The position numbers were made by a program, and so were the translations under genes. The notes beneath the pieces are model-generated. The model was given only the letters and a program-made list of their open reading frames with translations. It was not told the origin of the DNA and searched no databases. 64,000 nt of DNA. It comes from Planctomycetaceae bacterium. Lineage in GTDB: Bacteria; Planctomycetota; Planctomycetia; Pirellulales; Pirellulaceae. Numbering within the stretch: the stretch's first letter is position 1; each line of letters opens with the position of its first letter. The stretch spans positions 1 through 64,000 of the forward strand of contig JAIYDN010000038.1 in the NCBI GenBank assembly GCA_027487485.1. The letters are read 5' to 3'. Positions 9,017-18,607 of the stretch are shown here, in pieces.

Positions 9017-11048
9017 AGGCGAAGTGCGGCAGCCATTCGTGTCGCTCAACAATGTGCGGCTCGCTGAGCAAGCGCTGTATCAATCGCTGGGCGCGTTGAT
9101 TGTCAATGTTATGGCTCTGATGCCTATGCTGATTGCAGCTTCGCTTTCAATCTTGCTGAGCCTACGACTTGCCTTAGGAAAAATCTTCTTGCTGGTGTTT
9201 CTCGCAAACACGGTTTCGACGGTTCATAGTCAGGACGGAACGGCATCCAGTCAAAATGCACCCGTCGCAGAACCGGAAGCACTTGCCGTTGCGCTGCAAC
9301 AATTATCAGCAATCGACCCAACCGCATTCGCAAGTTCGGGGATGGAACAAGAACAACTGGATGCGCTGGCGGTTGCACTAGAGCTTACGCCCAAAGGCCG
9401 GCATCGGTTTCTCATTCCGCGCTCCTTCCAAAACCAAAAGCCTTCGTTGGAACGTATTGCGATTTCAAAGCTGTTTCCTTCGCCGGATGCGGCAAAAGAA
9501 TTCCAAAAGACACTTGTGCAGATCGCGGAACAGAACGAGCAATTGGCCGCCAACGCGGAACTTCAAAAGAACTTTCCAGAGGCATATCGCAAACGCTGGC
9601 AAGCTGCTGGGATTCGATCAATCTTGTCCGCAAACACCGTTTCCTGGTCTCCGGTCCAGGCTCTTGTTGGGGCGAAACCTACCCCAAGGGTTCTTACCAA
9701 TCACGCAAAGACTCTTTGGCCTGCAGGTTCCTATTCGATGTCGACCACGACCCATTTCGAGATCGTGTCGCAAGCGGGCCTTAAACCTACGGAAGAATTG
9801 GCCGAGCTATGTGAACAGTCTTTCGCTGTCTGGAAGCAGATGTTCCCCGAGTTTTGGATGCCATCCGGAAAAAGTGATTCCAGTTATGCTTCAGAACGTA
9901 ACGAACGTTTCACGGTTGCTTTGTTTCGTGATAAAGCTGCCTACATCAAGGCTCTCAAGTCGCAGTATCGCAACATCGCCATTTCCACTGGGTTCTACGA
10001 TCCGAATCGCAAGTTGGCCATGTTCTATTGGGATGGGCCCAAGACGGCTAGCACGGTGGTGCACGAATTGGTGCATCAGTTCTTTTACGAATCGGAGACA
10101 TTTCCGATCAAGATGAACTCGGACGAGGATTCTGGTTTCCTGTTTGTGGAAGGGATCGCGCTATACATGGAATCGATGTCCCTACGGCGGTGCGGCGGTG
10201 CTTGGGTCGTTGATGTGGGTGGATGGGATTCGCCTCGTTTCCAGAGTGGACGCTATCGTCGTTTGCGCGAGAATTTCTGGATTCCTTGGGAGGAATTCTA
10301 CGCTTGCTCTGGAACGGATCTTCGCAATAAGCCCGACATCGCCCAATGGTACAGCCAAGCAGCAGGACTAACGCATCTCTGGATGGACGGAACCAAGGAA
10401 ATGAATCGATCGTTCCAGGTTTATCTCGCCAGCATCTATCGAGGCCAATCCGATGTGTCCTTGTTGGGTAAACTCGCTGATGAAGTCGATCTGCGCAAGG
10501 TATATGACACTTACTTGCTTCGAAGTGCTTCGGATTCAAGTCGCCCCTACTTCGCAACAAGAAACGAAGCTGTTTTGTCTCAGTGCAAGATCACGTCCGA
10601 GCAACTGCTCGCTTGGCCCATCCCCTTTAGAAATTCGAAATGGCTTGAACTTTCGTTTACCTCAGTCGGTGATGAGCTGTTTGTGGACTTGACCGATAGC
10701 AACCAAACCGCAATTGAGCCACCTTGGAACGTGACACGGTTGAGTCTGGAGTCGAGCCAAGTTTCAGACCGATCCATGAAGGCGATTGCCAACATGAGTA
10801 CGCTCGAAGAACTAGATGTTTCTGGATGCGCGATTACGGATGCAGGAGTTGCTGCACTGGCCGAGAATAAGACCGTAAGAACTTTGTGGTTGAATGATTG
10901 TCCGATCACGGACGCATCACTACCAACCCTGCAATCCATGAAAGGCCTGACCGCGCTGCATGTGTCGGGTAGCAAGATTTCATTGCAGGCCTGGGAACGT
11001 TTTCTAACAGTCCGTCCCGGTCTCAAGAGCAAATCGTCAGGGCCCTAA
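8988..11048 (+). CDS. Exported DUF1570-like putative zinc peptidase with leucine-rich repeats
   Basis: A 686-residue frame overlapping the preceding gene by 29 bases. An internal ATG at 9111 would place a long hydrophobic export signal (near LLSLRLALGKIFLLVFLANT) at the very N-terminus and may be the true start. Residues about 355-365 contain HELVHQFFYE, a HExxH zinc-binding motif, and about 25 residues later GIALYMES follows a glutamate in FVEG that could be the third ligand, as in gluzincins. The last 110 residues carry at least three leucine-rich repeats of the planctomycete type (LEELDVSGCAITDAGVAAL). Location and coupling suggest it works with the lipoprotein upstream at the cell surface. 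The substrate is unknown, and activity is inferred only from the motif. Confidence 0.75.
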   Translation: MQDRRLRVIKGEVRQPFVSLNNVRLAEQALYQSLGALIVNVMALMPMLIAASLSILLSLRLALGKIFLLVFLANTVSTVHSQDGTASSQNAPVAEPEALAVALQQLSAIDPTAFASSGMEQEQLDALAVALELTPKGRHRFLIPRSFQNQKPSLERIAISKLFPSPDAAKEFQKTLVQIAEQNEQLAANAELQKNFPEAYRKRWQAAGIRSILSANTVSWSPVQALVGAKPTPRVLTNHAKTLWPAGSYSMSTTTHFEIVSQAGLKPTEELAELCEQSFAVWKQMFPEFWMPSGKSDSSYASERNERFTVALFRDKAAYIKALKSQYRNIAISTGFYDPNRKLAMFYWDGPKTASTVVHELVHQFFYESETFPIKMNSDEDSGFLFVEGIALYMESMSLRRCGGAWVVDVGGWDSPRFQSGRYRRLRENFWIPWEEFYACSGTDLRNKPDIAQWYSQAAGLTHLWMDGTKEMNRSFQVYLASIYRGQSDVSLLGKLADEVDLRKVYDTYLLRSASDSSRPYFATRNEAVLSQCKITSEQLLAWPIPFRNSKWLELSFTSVGDELFVDLTDSNQTAIEPPWNVTRLSLESSQVSDRSMKAIANMSTLEELDVSGCAITDAGVAALAENKTVRTLWLNDCPITDASLPTLQSMKGLTALHVSGSKISLQAWERFLTVRPGLKSKSSGP

Positions 11049-12409
11049 GATTGCGATTCAGCGAGTCGTGCTTCGACCTCCGTGGCCAACATCATCATTT
11101 GAAACAATTGGCCAACATGAAGCTCGTCAATGCATGGCATAGAAAGCACCGTCGATGGACTTCCTTTTCTCGACATCGTCGCGCTGACTTCTTGGAATCG
11201 GTTCTGAAAAGCCGTTGGTAACGAATCACCGTTTCCTCCTTGCAGCGGATCAAATCGTACTTGTTCGGGGACAACGTGATGAAAGACTCGTTCTGACGTA
11301 GCCATTTCCTTCTGCGGTGGAAGGGTGTCCCAATCTCGAGAGTTCATGATCGTCCATTGGCCAATCCCCGTTGAGTTCGATGCTCCGTGCCGCTGCTTGG
11401 CAAGTGCGCTATACCATAGTCCAAACGAGGCCAGGGCTTTGCTCCACACGCTCAAAACACCTTGGTGCACATGGTGCTTCGTTCTCAAAAGATGATGGAC
11501 GGCCGCGAATTGTAGGATGACATTGGATGGAGCAGCAGTCTCGGCAAAGTGCTTCGTCATGGCGGCGGCACCTTGCAACAGCTCAATGACGTTCACTCCG
11601 ACAAGAGCTGCCGGGACCAAGCCTGCCGCAGTAAACAACGAAAACCCTCCGCTGAGTTCCGAAGGGACTTCGAAGGTCTCGTCCGAAAGGTGCCCTGCTT
11701 GGCCATAAGTCAGCATCCTCGATGGCAAAAGAACTCCTTTGCGAACAACCGGAACCAGCAACTGAGTGCGATGTTGGTCGTTTGCAATGGTGCTTTGGTC
11801 GAACGCATCAAGAACTCTTTGGAGTGATATTGATGTGTGCAGGGGTTCTTCATTCGATCCAATAACCACTAATGCCCATCGATCGAGTTCGCAAGTTGGA
11901 GGCCGATTTCGGTGCGCGTCGAGCAAATGAAGTAGACCTTGCAAAGCATCATTATCCAAAGAACTGTCTTCGAAAACGATGCGTGGCTTGCTTCCGCGAT
12001 CCGCGCGACTCAGTTCGTTCCAAAAAGGTTGACAACACGATTCAAGAATTGATCTTGCGCCAGAAAGAGTTCCATCAACCGCAACCACTACAACTCGGTC
12101 CACTACAGAATGCATATGAGTGGCGCGACGAAAGAGCCTACCAAGTTCGCTTCCACGACGATCGTTCGCATAGGCATCGAGAAGCCGATCGGGCCAAGAA
12201 ACAAATGCGACATTGGACGACGAACCAGGCAAAGCCGATTGATCAAGCTCTGGCGTCGTCCCAGAACTGAATTGAACCATTTCGTCGCGGACTCGAGCTG
12301 CCTTTTGCAGGGCTTCGCTCCAGTCGTTTGGGTTAATCGCTAGTTCTGGACCGATCAAAGCGGAGGGGTCGAATCGAAGCGGCTTGATTGCGTTTTTCCT
12401 CAGTTTCAT
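11045..12409 (-). CDS. Degenerate glucose-6-phosphate isomerase paralogue, probably inactive
   Basis: A 454-residue protein with the backbone of the planctomycete phosphoglucose isomerase family: WNELSRADRGSKPRIVFE, LDNDALQGLLHLL, GFSLFTAAGLVPAALVG, LLQGAAAMTKHF and HVGQLFQMMMLATEVEARL align well by eye with my knowledge of that family. The functional loops are changed, however. The GIGGSxxGA sugar-phosphate loop reads AVDGTLSGA, the SKSGGTxET loop reads GSNEEPLHT, the GGRFS signature reads SGGFS, the Gln/His catalytic stretch is not recognisable, and the terminal INPxxQPGVE signature is absent because the protein stops first. It is an intact long ORF under apparent coding constraint, so a non-catalytic role is more likely than a dead pseudogene. 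It overlaps the convergent peptidase gene by four bases. Confidence 0.7.
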   Translation of the reverse strand: MKLRKNAIKPLRFDPSALIGPELAINPNDWSEALQKAARVRDEMVQFSSGTTPELDQSALPGSSSNVAFVSWPDRLLDAYANDRRGSELGRLFRRATHMHSVVDRVVVVAVDGTLSGARSILESCCQPFWNELSRADRGSKPRIVFEDSSLDNDALQGLLHLLDAHRNRPPTCELDRWALVVIGSNEEPLHTSISLQRVLDAFDQSTIANDQHRTQLLVPVVRKGVLLPSRMLTYGQAGHLSDETFEVPSELSGGFSLFTAAGLVPAALVGVNVIELLQGAAAMTKHFAETAAPSNVILQFAAVHHLLRTKHHVHQGVLSVWSKALASFGLWYSALAKQRHGASNSTGIGQWTIMNSRDWDTLPPQKEMATSERVFHHVVPEQVRFDPLQGGNGDSLPTAFQNRFQEVSATMSRKGSPSTVLSMPCIDELHVGQLFQMMMLATEVEARLAESQS

Positions 12410-12525
12410 TCGCAGCTTCGTTCTGACAGGATATATCGATTCAACAGTGGGGGGGGGTGCTTGACCAGAGTGTTATTGCTGAACCGCAGGCGTTTGTTTT
12501 TGCAACTGCGCATTTTAGCTTTCCG

Positions 12526-12570
12526 TCGTACTCGTACTCAATGAAATGGTACTCGAACTCGTACTCGAAA
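12526..12570 (+). repeat. Dispersed GTACTC-rich repeat, copy A
   Basis: The core TCGTACTCGTACTCAATGAA is followed by ATGGTACTCGAACTCGTACTCG. The same sequence occurs inverted at 49147-49185, with one changed base over about 39. The element is internally repetitive (GTACTC units in both halves around an AATGAAATG centre). Confidence 0.85.
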
Positions 12571-12693
12571 CATGGCGGCTGAGTACGACTTAGACTACGA
12601 AAAAAGCGTCCCTACAAAAGGTCCGGAGGATGCCGATTAGCGCAACGTCTGTTTTAGTCGCGACCAATGTTACCACATGAGACATATCAACGG

Positions 12694-12850
12694 GGCTAGT
12701 GCCCAATGCCATCTATTTTCAAACTGTTTTGAATGTCGAACACCGAATTACGAATGTCGAATGCCGAAGTGGCGATCGTATTCCTTGGGATTTCGACATT
12801 CCTTGTTCGATATTCGATATTGATTGACTAATGACAAAGTAGATGCCATC
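12694..12850 (-). repeat. Dispersed TTCGACATTCG-type repeat, copy A
   Basis: About 155 bases whose reverse complement matches 47781-47935 over nearly the whole length. Shared blocks include TCAATATCGAATNTCGAACA, AATGTCGAAATCC, CGCCACTTCG and AATTCGGTGTTCGACATTCA. It is a non-coding repeat family of a type I associate with Pirellulaceae intergenic DNA. Confidence 0.85.
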
Positions 12851-12881
12851 GGGCGAGCGTCTACGGCACAGTTGATCCAGA

Positions 12882-14498
12882 CTAGTGTCTGAAGTGCCTT
12901 TGTCCGGTGAAGATCATCGGGATGCGGTTTTCGTTGCAGGCCGCGATCACTTCGTCATCTCGTCTTGAGCCGCCAGGTTGGATAATTGCAATGATACCCG
13001 CCTTGGCAGCGCGGTGGATGGAATCGGGGAAGGGGAAGAAAGCATCGGATGCCAATATGCTGCCTTGCGAACGTTCGCCCGCCTTTTCAATCGCAATCTC
13101 AACGCTGTCGACTCGGCTCATTTGGCCAGCACCCACGCCGACCAGAGCTGCATCACGGGCGAGCACGATTGCGTTGCTCTTCACGTGTCGGACCATTTCC
13201 CAACCGAAGGCGATGTCATCCCAGAGTTCTTCAGCCACTTCGACATTGGTGACCGTCCGCCATTTCAAGTTCGTTGGGGGTTGATTGTCTGCTTGTTGAA
13301 CCAGCACCCCACCGCTGATAAAGCGATACGTTAGGGCGATGGGCTGTTCACCAAAGGGACCCGTTTGCATCAACCGCACATTATCTCGCCATTTTGGCTT
13401 GGTTTGCAGAATTTGAACCGCTTCTGGAGTAAATGAAGGTGCAACGATGGCTTCAATGAACAAGCCCGGTTCGGAGAGAACTTCGGCCGTTTCCGCATCG
13501 ACAGTCATGTTGAATCCCAGCACCCCACCAAACGCACTCTGTTCATCACCAGCCAAAGCCTTGCGGCAGGCGAACGAAAGCTTATGAGCTGATGCACCGC
13601 CGCATGGGTTGTTGTGCTTGATCACGACTGCGGATGGTTTTGCAAAACAGCGGACAATTTCCAGAGCACTGTCCAGATCCAATAAATTGTTGAACGAAAG
13701 CTCTTTACCGTTGAGCTGTTCCGCGTCCACCAAGGATACGCCACTGCTTCCCGGAAGTTTGTACAAGGCGGCGGCTTGATGCGGATTTTCGCCGTACCGC
13801 AGGTTGTACTTCAGGGTCATTGGGACTGACACGGAAACAGGAAGATCGATCGAGGCCGCGTCGGCGGGCTTGTCTTCTTCGATCTTGGCCTTGGAACCCG
13901 TGACTTGCTTTTCAAGATAGGTTGCTATCGCATGGTCGTAAGAGGCAGTGGCGATAAAGCATTCAGCCGCTAATCTCAATCGAGTCGCCTCGCTGGTCCC
14001 ACCGTGCATTCGAAGCTCGTTTGCAATCAACTCGTACTGATTAAAATGAGTGGCAACGGTGACGAAATCGTTGTTTTTGGCTGCAGCCCGAATCAAGCTC
14101 GGGCCACCGATGTCGATCTGCTCGATGGCTTCCGCCAGAGAGACTCCGGACTTGCGGATGGTCGATTCAAATGGGTACAGATTCACTACCACCAAATCGA
14201 ATTCGACGATGCCGTGCTCTGCTAAAGACTGAAGATCCTGGGGATGGTTCCGTCGAGCCAAAATCCCGCCAAAAATTTTGGGATGAAGCGTTTTCACGCG
14301 ACCATCCATGACCTCTGGAAAACCGGTGTAAGAAGCGACTTCCTTGGCTTCAATCCCATTTTGAACCAGATGGTTTCTGGTACCACCCGTGCTGTAAATC
14401 TCGACACCAAGAGACACAAGAGCGTTAGCGAATTCGACCAAGCCTTGCTTGTCGCTGACACTGATTAACGCACGCTTTATAGACGAAAAGGAACTCAC
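12882..14498 (-). CDS. purH: Bifunctional AICAR formyltransferase / IMP cyclohydrolase
   Basis: A 538-residue protein, the usual length for PurH, which carries out the last two steps of IMP synthesis: formyl transfer from 10-formyl-THF to AICAR and ring closure. The N-terminal cyclohydrolase (residues about 1-150) has ALISVSDKQGLVEFA, YSTGGTRNHL and the KTLHPKIFGGIL loop. The transformylase part has LRYGENPHQAA, SFNNLLDLDSALEIV and the catalytic VVIKHNNPCGG. The C-terminus RIPMIFTGQRHFRH matches the family end. It stands alone; the nearest upstream gene ends elsewhere on the same strand, and no other purine genes are in the window. Confidence 0.97.
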   Translation of the reverse strand: MSSFSSIKRALISVSDKQGLVEFANALVSLGVEIYSTGGTRNHLVQNGIEAKEVASYTGFPEVMDGRVKTLHPKIFGGILARRNHPQDLQSLAEHGIVEFDLVVVNLYPFESTIRKSGVSLAEAIEQIDIGGPSLIRAAAKNNDFVTVATHFNQYELIANELRMHGGTSEATRLRLAAECFIATASYDHAIATYLEKQVTGSKAKIEEDKPADAASIDLPVSVSVPMTLKYNLRYGENPHQAAALYKLPGSSGVSLVDAEQLNGKELSFNNLLDLDSALEIVRCFAKPSAVVIKHNNPCGGASAHKLSFACRKALAGDEQSAFGGVLGFNMTVDAETAEVLSEPGLFIEAIVAPSFTPEAVQILQTKPKWRDNVRLMQTGPFGEQPIALTYRFISGGVLVQQADNQPPTNLKWRTVTNVEVAEELWDDIAFGWEMVRHVKSNAIVLARDAALVGVGAGQMSRVDSVEIAIEKAGERSQGSILASDAFFPFPDSIHRAAKAGIIAIIQPGGSRRDDEVIAACNENRIPMIFTGQRHFRH

Positions 14499-14608
14499 GG
14501 AATGAGACTTTGGACCGGTTGGAGACGCTGGCAGACAAAGAAAAGAAGTCTCATTATGTTCGCTGAATTCACGGAAAATCGCAAGCCTTGATTCCGCTTC
14601 AGTAAAGA

Positions 14609-15553
14609 CTATTCGAACAGGGAATCCTGCAGGTCCACCTTAATAATCGGGGTCGGTGCGAATTCGCTGGAGACATAAATCGATTGACTATTTTCCGAGA
14701 AACAAACCGATTCCGCCTGCCGCAGTTTTGGCAAGGTAAATGATTTGGGCTCCCGTTCGAGTGCATTCAGCCACGGTTCAAGCTGACCGCTGATCATTTT
14801 TCTTTCGTACAAGAATCCTGCAACGTAATTGATTGCGATCAGTTTCGAGCCGTCATCGGAAACATCGCAGGCGGTGGCGGTGGGTATAGGGGATCTGGAA
14901 ATAAGCTTGGCATCCACCAGTCGTTCTGACCCCTTATCGGACGGTTTTTCGTTCGGAACTTCGATGGAATAGATCCGTCCTCCTAAAGCAGATTTCTCGA
15001 TCAACAGAATCGACGAATCCGTTGAATCAAGGCCGATCGATTCATAATTGGTAACCCCGCCAGGAATTCGAACCCGCAGTACCCCATAGGGTGTTTGCTG
15101 TGAATCGACGATATCGCCGGCTTGGCTCAGATCGACTTTTGGTTCGAGCACCAAATAGAGCAATATGTTATCGCGTTGACGTGCATTTCCACCGATATCC
15201 CCCACAATCAGCATCGATTGTCCGTATATCTCACCGATCGACAGATCTTCCCAGTCGATAGCTTCGGCTCCGGTTATATGTAGACGTAACCGAGTTTCGC
15301 CGTTCTTGTCTACCAAAAACAAACGTGGCGAATCTCCTGAGTCGTTGTGCAACCAAAAGCCCCCTTGGTTTCGCAGTGAAAATTCAAGTCCACTACACTC
15401 AAGGATGGCTTTGTCCTTAAGTAGAATTGTGTCAGATTGGTTAGAGTCCAATGCGGTTGCGTTCGGCGGGGAGCTTCTGAGATCACGTTGAATTAGGTAT
15501 GCAACTACGAAAATGAATGCAACGGCCAATAACACAACAGGCAAGCGGCCCAT
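14609..15553 (-). CDS. Membrane-anchored beta-propeller-like hypothetical protein
   Basis: The open frame begins at a TTG at 15625, overlapping the serA stop by 13 bases. The ATG at 15553 gives MGRLPVVLLAVAFIFVVAYL, a single N-terminal membrane anchor, and 314 residues. The exported part has blade-like repeats, with WLHNDSGDSPRLFLVDKNGE, AIDWEDLSIG and MLIVGDIGGNARQRDNILLY. The WEDL...VGDIGDN..R pattern is known from secreted propeller proteins of unknown function. It is the last gene of the serC-serA run on the minus strand and may be co-transcribed, although nothing links it to serine metabolism. If translation starts at the TTG it would be coupled to serA. Confidence 0.65.
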   Translation of the reverse strand: MGRLPVVLLAVAFIFVVAYLIQRDLRSSPPNATALDSNQSDTILLKDKAILECSGLEFSLRNQGGFWLHNDSGDSPRLFLVDKNGETRLRLHITGAEAIDWEDLSIGEIYGQSMLIVGDIGGNARQRDNILLYLVLEPKVDLSQAGDIVDSQQTPYGVLRVRIPGGVTNYESIGLDSTDSSILLIEKSALGGRIYSIEVPNEKPSDKGSERLVDAKLISRSPIPTATACDVSDDGSKLIAINYVAGFLYERKMISGQLEPWLNALEREPKSFTLPKLRQAESVCFSENSQSIYVSSEFAPTPIIKVDLQDSLFE

Positions 15554-15612
15554 AACAGAAGAATGGGCTATAGGCACGCTGGGGTTCGTTGCGTCAGGAC
15601 TATTCAGATTCC

Positions 15613-17241
15613 TTAATTGAGCCAAGACGGAAGTACTCCCATGCCAGGCAGTTCCACCATCTGTACCTTTTCAATGGAGCTGATGGCCATCAGCTGGTCG
15701 AGAGCGATTTTGGGCGGAACCCCGTCCAGGTTGAGAACACCAATCGCATGTCCGCCGGGTTGTTGGCCTGCTCGTCCAACGGACATCTGACCGATGTTGA
15801 CTTGATGCTGGCCAAAAACGGTTCCAACGCGACCAATGATTCCCGGCACATCCGTATGCGTGAAGAACATCATGTGTCCATCAAGATAAGCTTCGAGTCG
15901 ATAGTCATCGATGGAGATCAAGCGAGACATGTTATTGCCGAACACAGTCACCCCGGCCTTGACGTTCTTTCCGCCGCCAGTGACTTCTGCAGTGATGGAC
16001 GAACTGAATGCACCCAGCTCGCGGTTGCGATTTTCGGTTAGTTCGATGCCGCGTTCGCGGAGAAGCATTTCGGAGTTAATGATGTTGACATCATCCGCCA
16101 TTGCCTTTTCAAGAAGCCCGGCGCAGAAGGCTGCAGTTAGTAGTTTGGTGTCCTTATCCGCGACTTCACCACGGTAGTTCAGTTGGCATCCGCTGATGCT
16201 GCCGCTGTGCCATTGGGCCATCAGTAGACCCAACCGGTGAGCAGCGTCCAAGTAGCCACGCAACGATTCGAGTGTCTTAGGATCAAGTGCCGCAACGTTG
16301 ACAGCATGGCGAATCTCGCCAGTCTTGAAGAAATTGATCAGTAGCTGTATCCCCTCGATTGCAACTTGAGTCTGAGCCTCTTCGGTGCTTGCACCCAAGT
16401 GCGGAGTGCAAACAACGCCAGGCATTCCAAACAAAGGACTGTTTGTACAAGGTTCTTCCTCAAAAACGTCCAGGGCAACGCCGGCGATGATGCCTTGCTT
16501 CAGACCCTCTACCAATGCCGCTTCTTCGTAAATTCCACCCCGAGCGCAGTTGATCAACCGAACGCCCTTTTTGAGAATCTTCAGCTGGTCCATCCCCACC
16601 AAGTACTTGGTTTCGTCGGTAAGCGGGGTGTGAACCGTCAGATAGTCAACTCGAGGCAATAGATCCGAAACGAGGTTCGCTTTCTCGATATTCATCTTGG
16701 AGGCAGCTTCGTCCGACAAGAACGGGTCGAATGCAATGACTCGCATACCAAATGCTAGACCGCGCAAAGCGACTTCGCGGCCAATACGTCCCATCCCGAT
16801 AACACCTAAGGTCTTATCGGCGAGCTGGGCGCCCATGAATAGTTTGCGGTCCCACTTGCCATTACAGAGGCTTTGGTACGCGGGCGCAATCGATCTGGAC
16901 AATCCCAGCATCAATGCAAACGCATGCTCGGCCGTGCTAAGCGTGTTTCCGGCTGGCGTATTCATGACCACGATTCCAAGGCGCGTGGCCGCGTTCTTGT
17001 CGATGTTATCCGTTCCGACGCCTGCTCGAACGATGGCGCGGAGTCGTTTGTTTCCTTCTAATGATTCCGCGGTAATCTTTACTCCGCTTCGAACAATGGC
17101 GCCATCAAATTCGTTCAGAGAGCTTCGTAATTCAGGGCCTTTCAGTCCAACGCGGACTTCGTATTCGAAACCTGGCTCGGCGTTCAGTAGGTCAAAACCC
17201 TCTTGAGCGATTGGGTCTAAGACGAGTATGCGAAATGTCAT
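15613..17241 (-). CDS. serA: D-3-phosphoglycerate dehydrogenase
   Basis: Catalyses the first step of serine synthesis, oxidising 3-phosphoglycerate with NAD+. The start was set at the ATG at 17241 (MTFRILVLDPIAQEGFDLL), the normal family N-terminus; the frame extends 19 codons further upstream without similarity. This gives 542 residues, the long type. The NAD-binding loop is GVIGMGRIGREVA. Catalytic residues lie in LINCARGGIYEE (Arg), in the glutamate of DVFEEEP and in TPHLGAST (His). An intervening ASB domain and a C-terminal ACT domain (TDVPGIIGRVGTVFGQ), the site of allosteric serine binding in relatives, complete it. serC lies 109 bases upstream on the same strand. Confidence 0.96.
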   Translation of the reverse strand: MTFRILVLDPIAQEGFDLLNAEPGFEYEVRVGLKGPELRSSLNEFDGAIVRSGVKITAESLEGNKRLRAIVRAGVGTDNIDKNAATRLGIVVMNTPAGNTLSTAEHAFALMLGLSRSIAPAYQSLCNGKWDRKLFMGAQLADKTLGVIGMGRIGREVALRGLAFGMRVIAFDPFLSDEAASKMNIEKANLVSDLLPRVDYLTVHTPLTDETKYLVGMDQLKILKKGVRLINCARGGIYEEAALVEGLKQGIIAGVALDVFEEEPCTNSPLFGMPGVVCTPHLGASTEEAQTQVAIEGIQLLINFFKTGEIRHAVNVAALDPKTLESLRGYLDAAHRLGLLMAQWHSGSISGCQLNYRGEVADKDTKLLTAAFCAGLLEKAMADDVNIINSEMLLRERGIELTENRNRELGAFSSSITAEVTGGGKNVKAGVTVFGNNMSRLISIDDYRLEAYLDGHMMFFTHTDVPGIIGRVGTVFGQHQVNIGQMSVGRAGQQPGGHAIGVLNLDGVPPKIALDQLMAISSIEKVQMVELPGMGVLPSWLN

Positions 17242-17350
17242 ATCAATGGAATCGGAGTAAGGTGTATGGTTGTTTTGTGAATTTTTGCGGAAGCCCAAAA
17301 GACTTCCGTGTTAAAAAGGGCTAGACGATGATTCAACTGCATCGCGTCAA

Positions 17351-18442
17351 TCAAGCATTCTTGGCTGCGAAATCATCCATCAGCTGGGCAAGTAACTGCA
17401 CCCCCGCCATTGGCATGGCGTTATAAATGCTCGCTCGAATGCCACCAACACTTCGGTGCCCCTTCAAAGAATCGAGCCCCGCTTCTTGGGCCTGAGCGAG
17501 AAACGACTTTTCAAGGTTTTCGTTGGCGAATCGGAACGTCGCGTTCATCAGCGAACGATCTTGTTTCTGAGCATGGCCAAGGTACATCGTCGGATGTCGA
17601 TCCATGGCGTCGTAAACCGTCTTCGCTTTTTCGATATTGATTTTGTGCATCGCCTGCAACCCACCAATGTCCTTTTCTAGCCACTCCGCAACCAACCCCA
17701 GCGCATAGACCGCAAATGTCGGCGGAGTATTCCACATGGAATCTTCCTTGGAATGATTTTTGTAATTCAAATAACCAGGTAGCGCATCGCTGGATCGGTC
17801 CAGCAAATCTCTTCTAATAATGACGACTGTGACACCCGCTGGCCCCGCGTTCTTTTGAGCACACGCGTAAATCAAGCCGTACTTGGAGACATCAATGGGT
17901 CGATAGAATATGTCCGAGGAACTATCGCACACAACCGGGATAGGGGACTCCAAGTCTTGTTGGAATTGGACCCCTTGAATTGTTTCGTTGCTCGTCAAAT
18001 GAACATATGACCCGTTGGGAGAAATCTTGAGCTCACCCGGGCCGGGAAGACGGTCGTAGTTGGTCGCACCGCCATCGTAAATGACCTCGACAACCCCCTC
18101 CTTCTTCGCCTCACCAACTGCGTATTTGCCCCATGTTCCGGTGACAATGTACTGAGCGGGATTCGATTGGCCTCTCAGCAAATTCATGGGAACCATCGAA
18201 AACTGAAGACGCGATCCCCCTTGCAGGAACAACACGTCATAATCGGCTGGAATGTTCAGCAGACGAATCAGACGTTGCTTCGCACTTTCCTGAATTGCGA
18301 TAAACTGCTTGCTTCGATGCGATAGTTCCATGACAGAAGCGCCGCAGCCTGGCAGGCAAAGCATCTCGTCTCGTATTCGCTCGAGCACAGGGACCGGCAG
18401 TACGGCAGGCCCGGAGGAGAAGTTAAACAGTCGTTTTTCCAT
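17351..18442 (-). CDS. serC: Phosphoserine aminotransferase
   Basis: A 363-residue PLP enzyme that converts 3-phosphohydroxypyruvate and glutamate to phosphoserine, the step after SerA, whose gene follows. The N-terminus RLFNFSSGPAVLPVPVLERI is the family hallmark, LPGCGASVMELSHRSKQF follows, and FLQGGSRLQFSMVPMNLL is the cofactor phosphate region. The PLP lysine sits in YACAQKNAGPAG, and the end GGIRASIYNAMP matches the family. Both enzymes probably share a transcript reading leftward. SerB, which would finish the pathway, is not in the window. Confidence 0.97.
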   Translation of the reverse strand: MEKRLFNFSSGPAVLPVPVLERIRDEMLCLPGCGASVMELSHRSKQFIAIQESAKQRLIRLLNIPADYDVLFLQGGSRLQFSMVPMNLLRGQSNPAQYIVTGTWGKYAVGEAKKEGVVEVIYDGGATNYDRLPGPGELKISPNGSYVHLTSNETIQGVQFQQDLESPIPVVCDSSSDIFYRPIDVSKYGLIYACAQKNAGPAGVTVVIIRRDLLDRSSDALPGYLNYKNHSKEDSMWNTPPTFAVYALGLVAEWLEKDIGGLQAMHKINIEKAKTVYDAMDRHPTMYLGHAQKQDRSLMNATFRFANENLEKSFLAQAQEAGLDSLKGHRSVGGIRASIYNAMPMAGVQLLAQLMDDFAAKNA

Positions 18443-18607
18443 TATTCCGTGTTACTCAGCGGTCAAAAAGATCGGATGTGCAAGAACTCCTTCGCACCCC
18501 AGCAAAACGGAATTTTACGTTTAGAATGCCATACACGGAAGGACCAATGACCGGGTCTTTTTCCCTCGCCCTCCGTTTCCAAGATGTTTACCGCTAGGTA
18601 TTGCTGA

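Larger units (their letters stand above)
12410..12881. other. Intergenic region with a G9 tract and two dispersed repeats
   Basis: Contains a run of nine G at 12449-12457, about 40 bases upstream of the isomerase-like gene, and the two repeats listed separately at 12526-12570 and 12694-12850. No coding region is seen. Confidence 0.7.
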
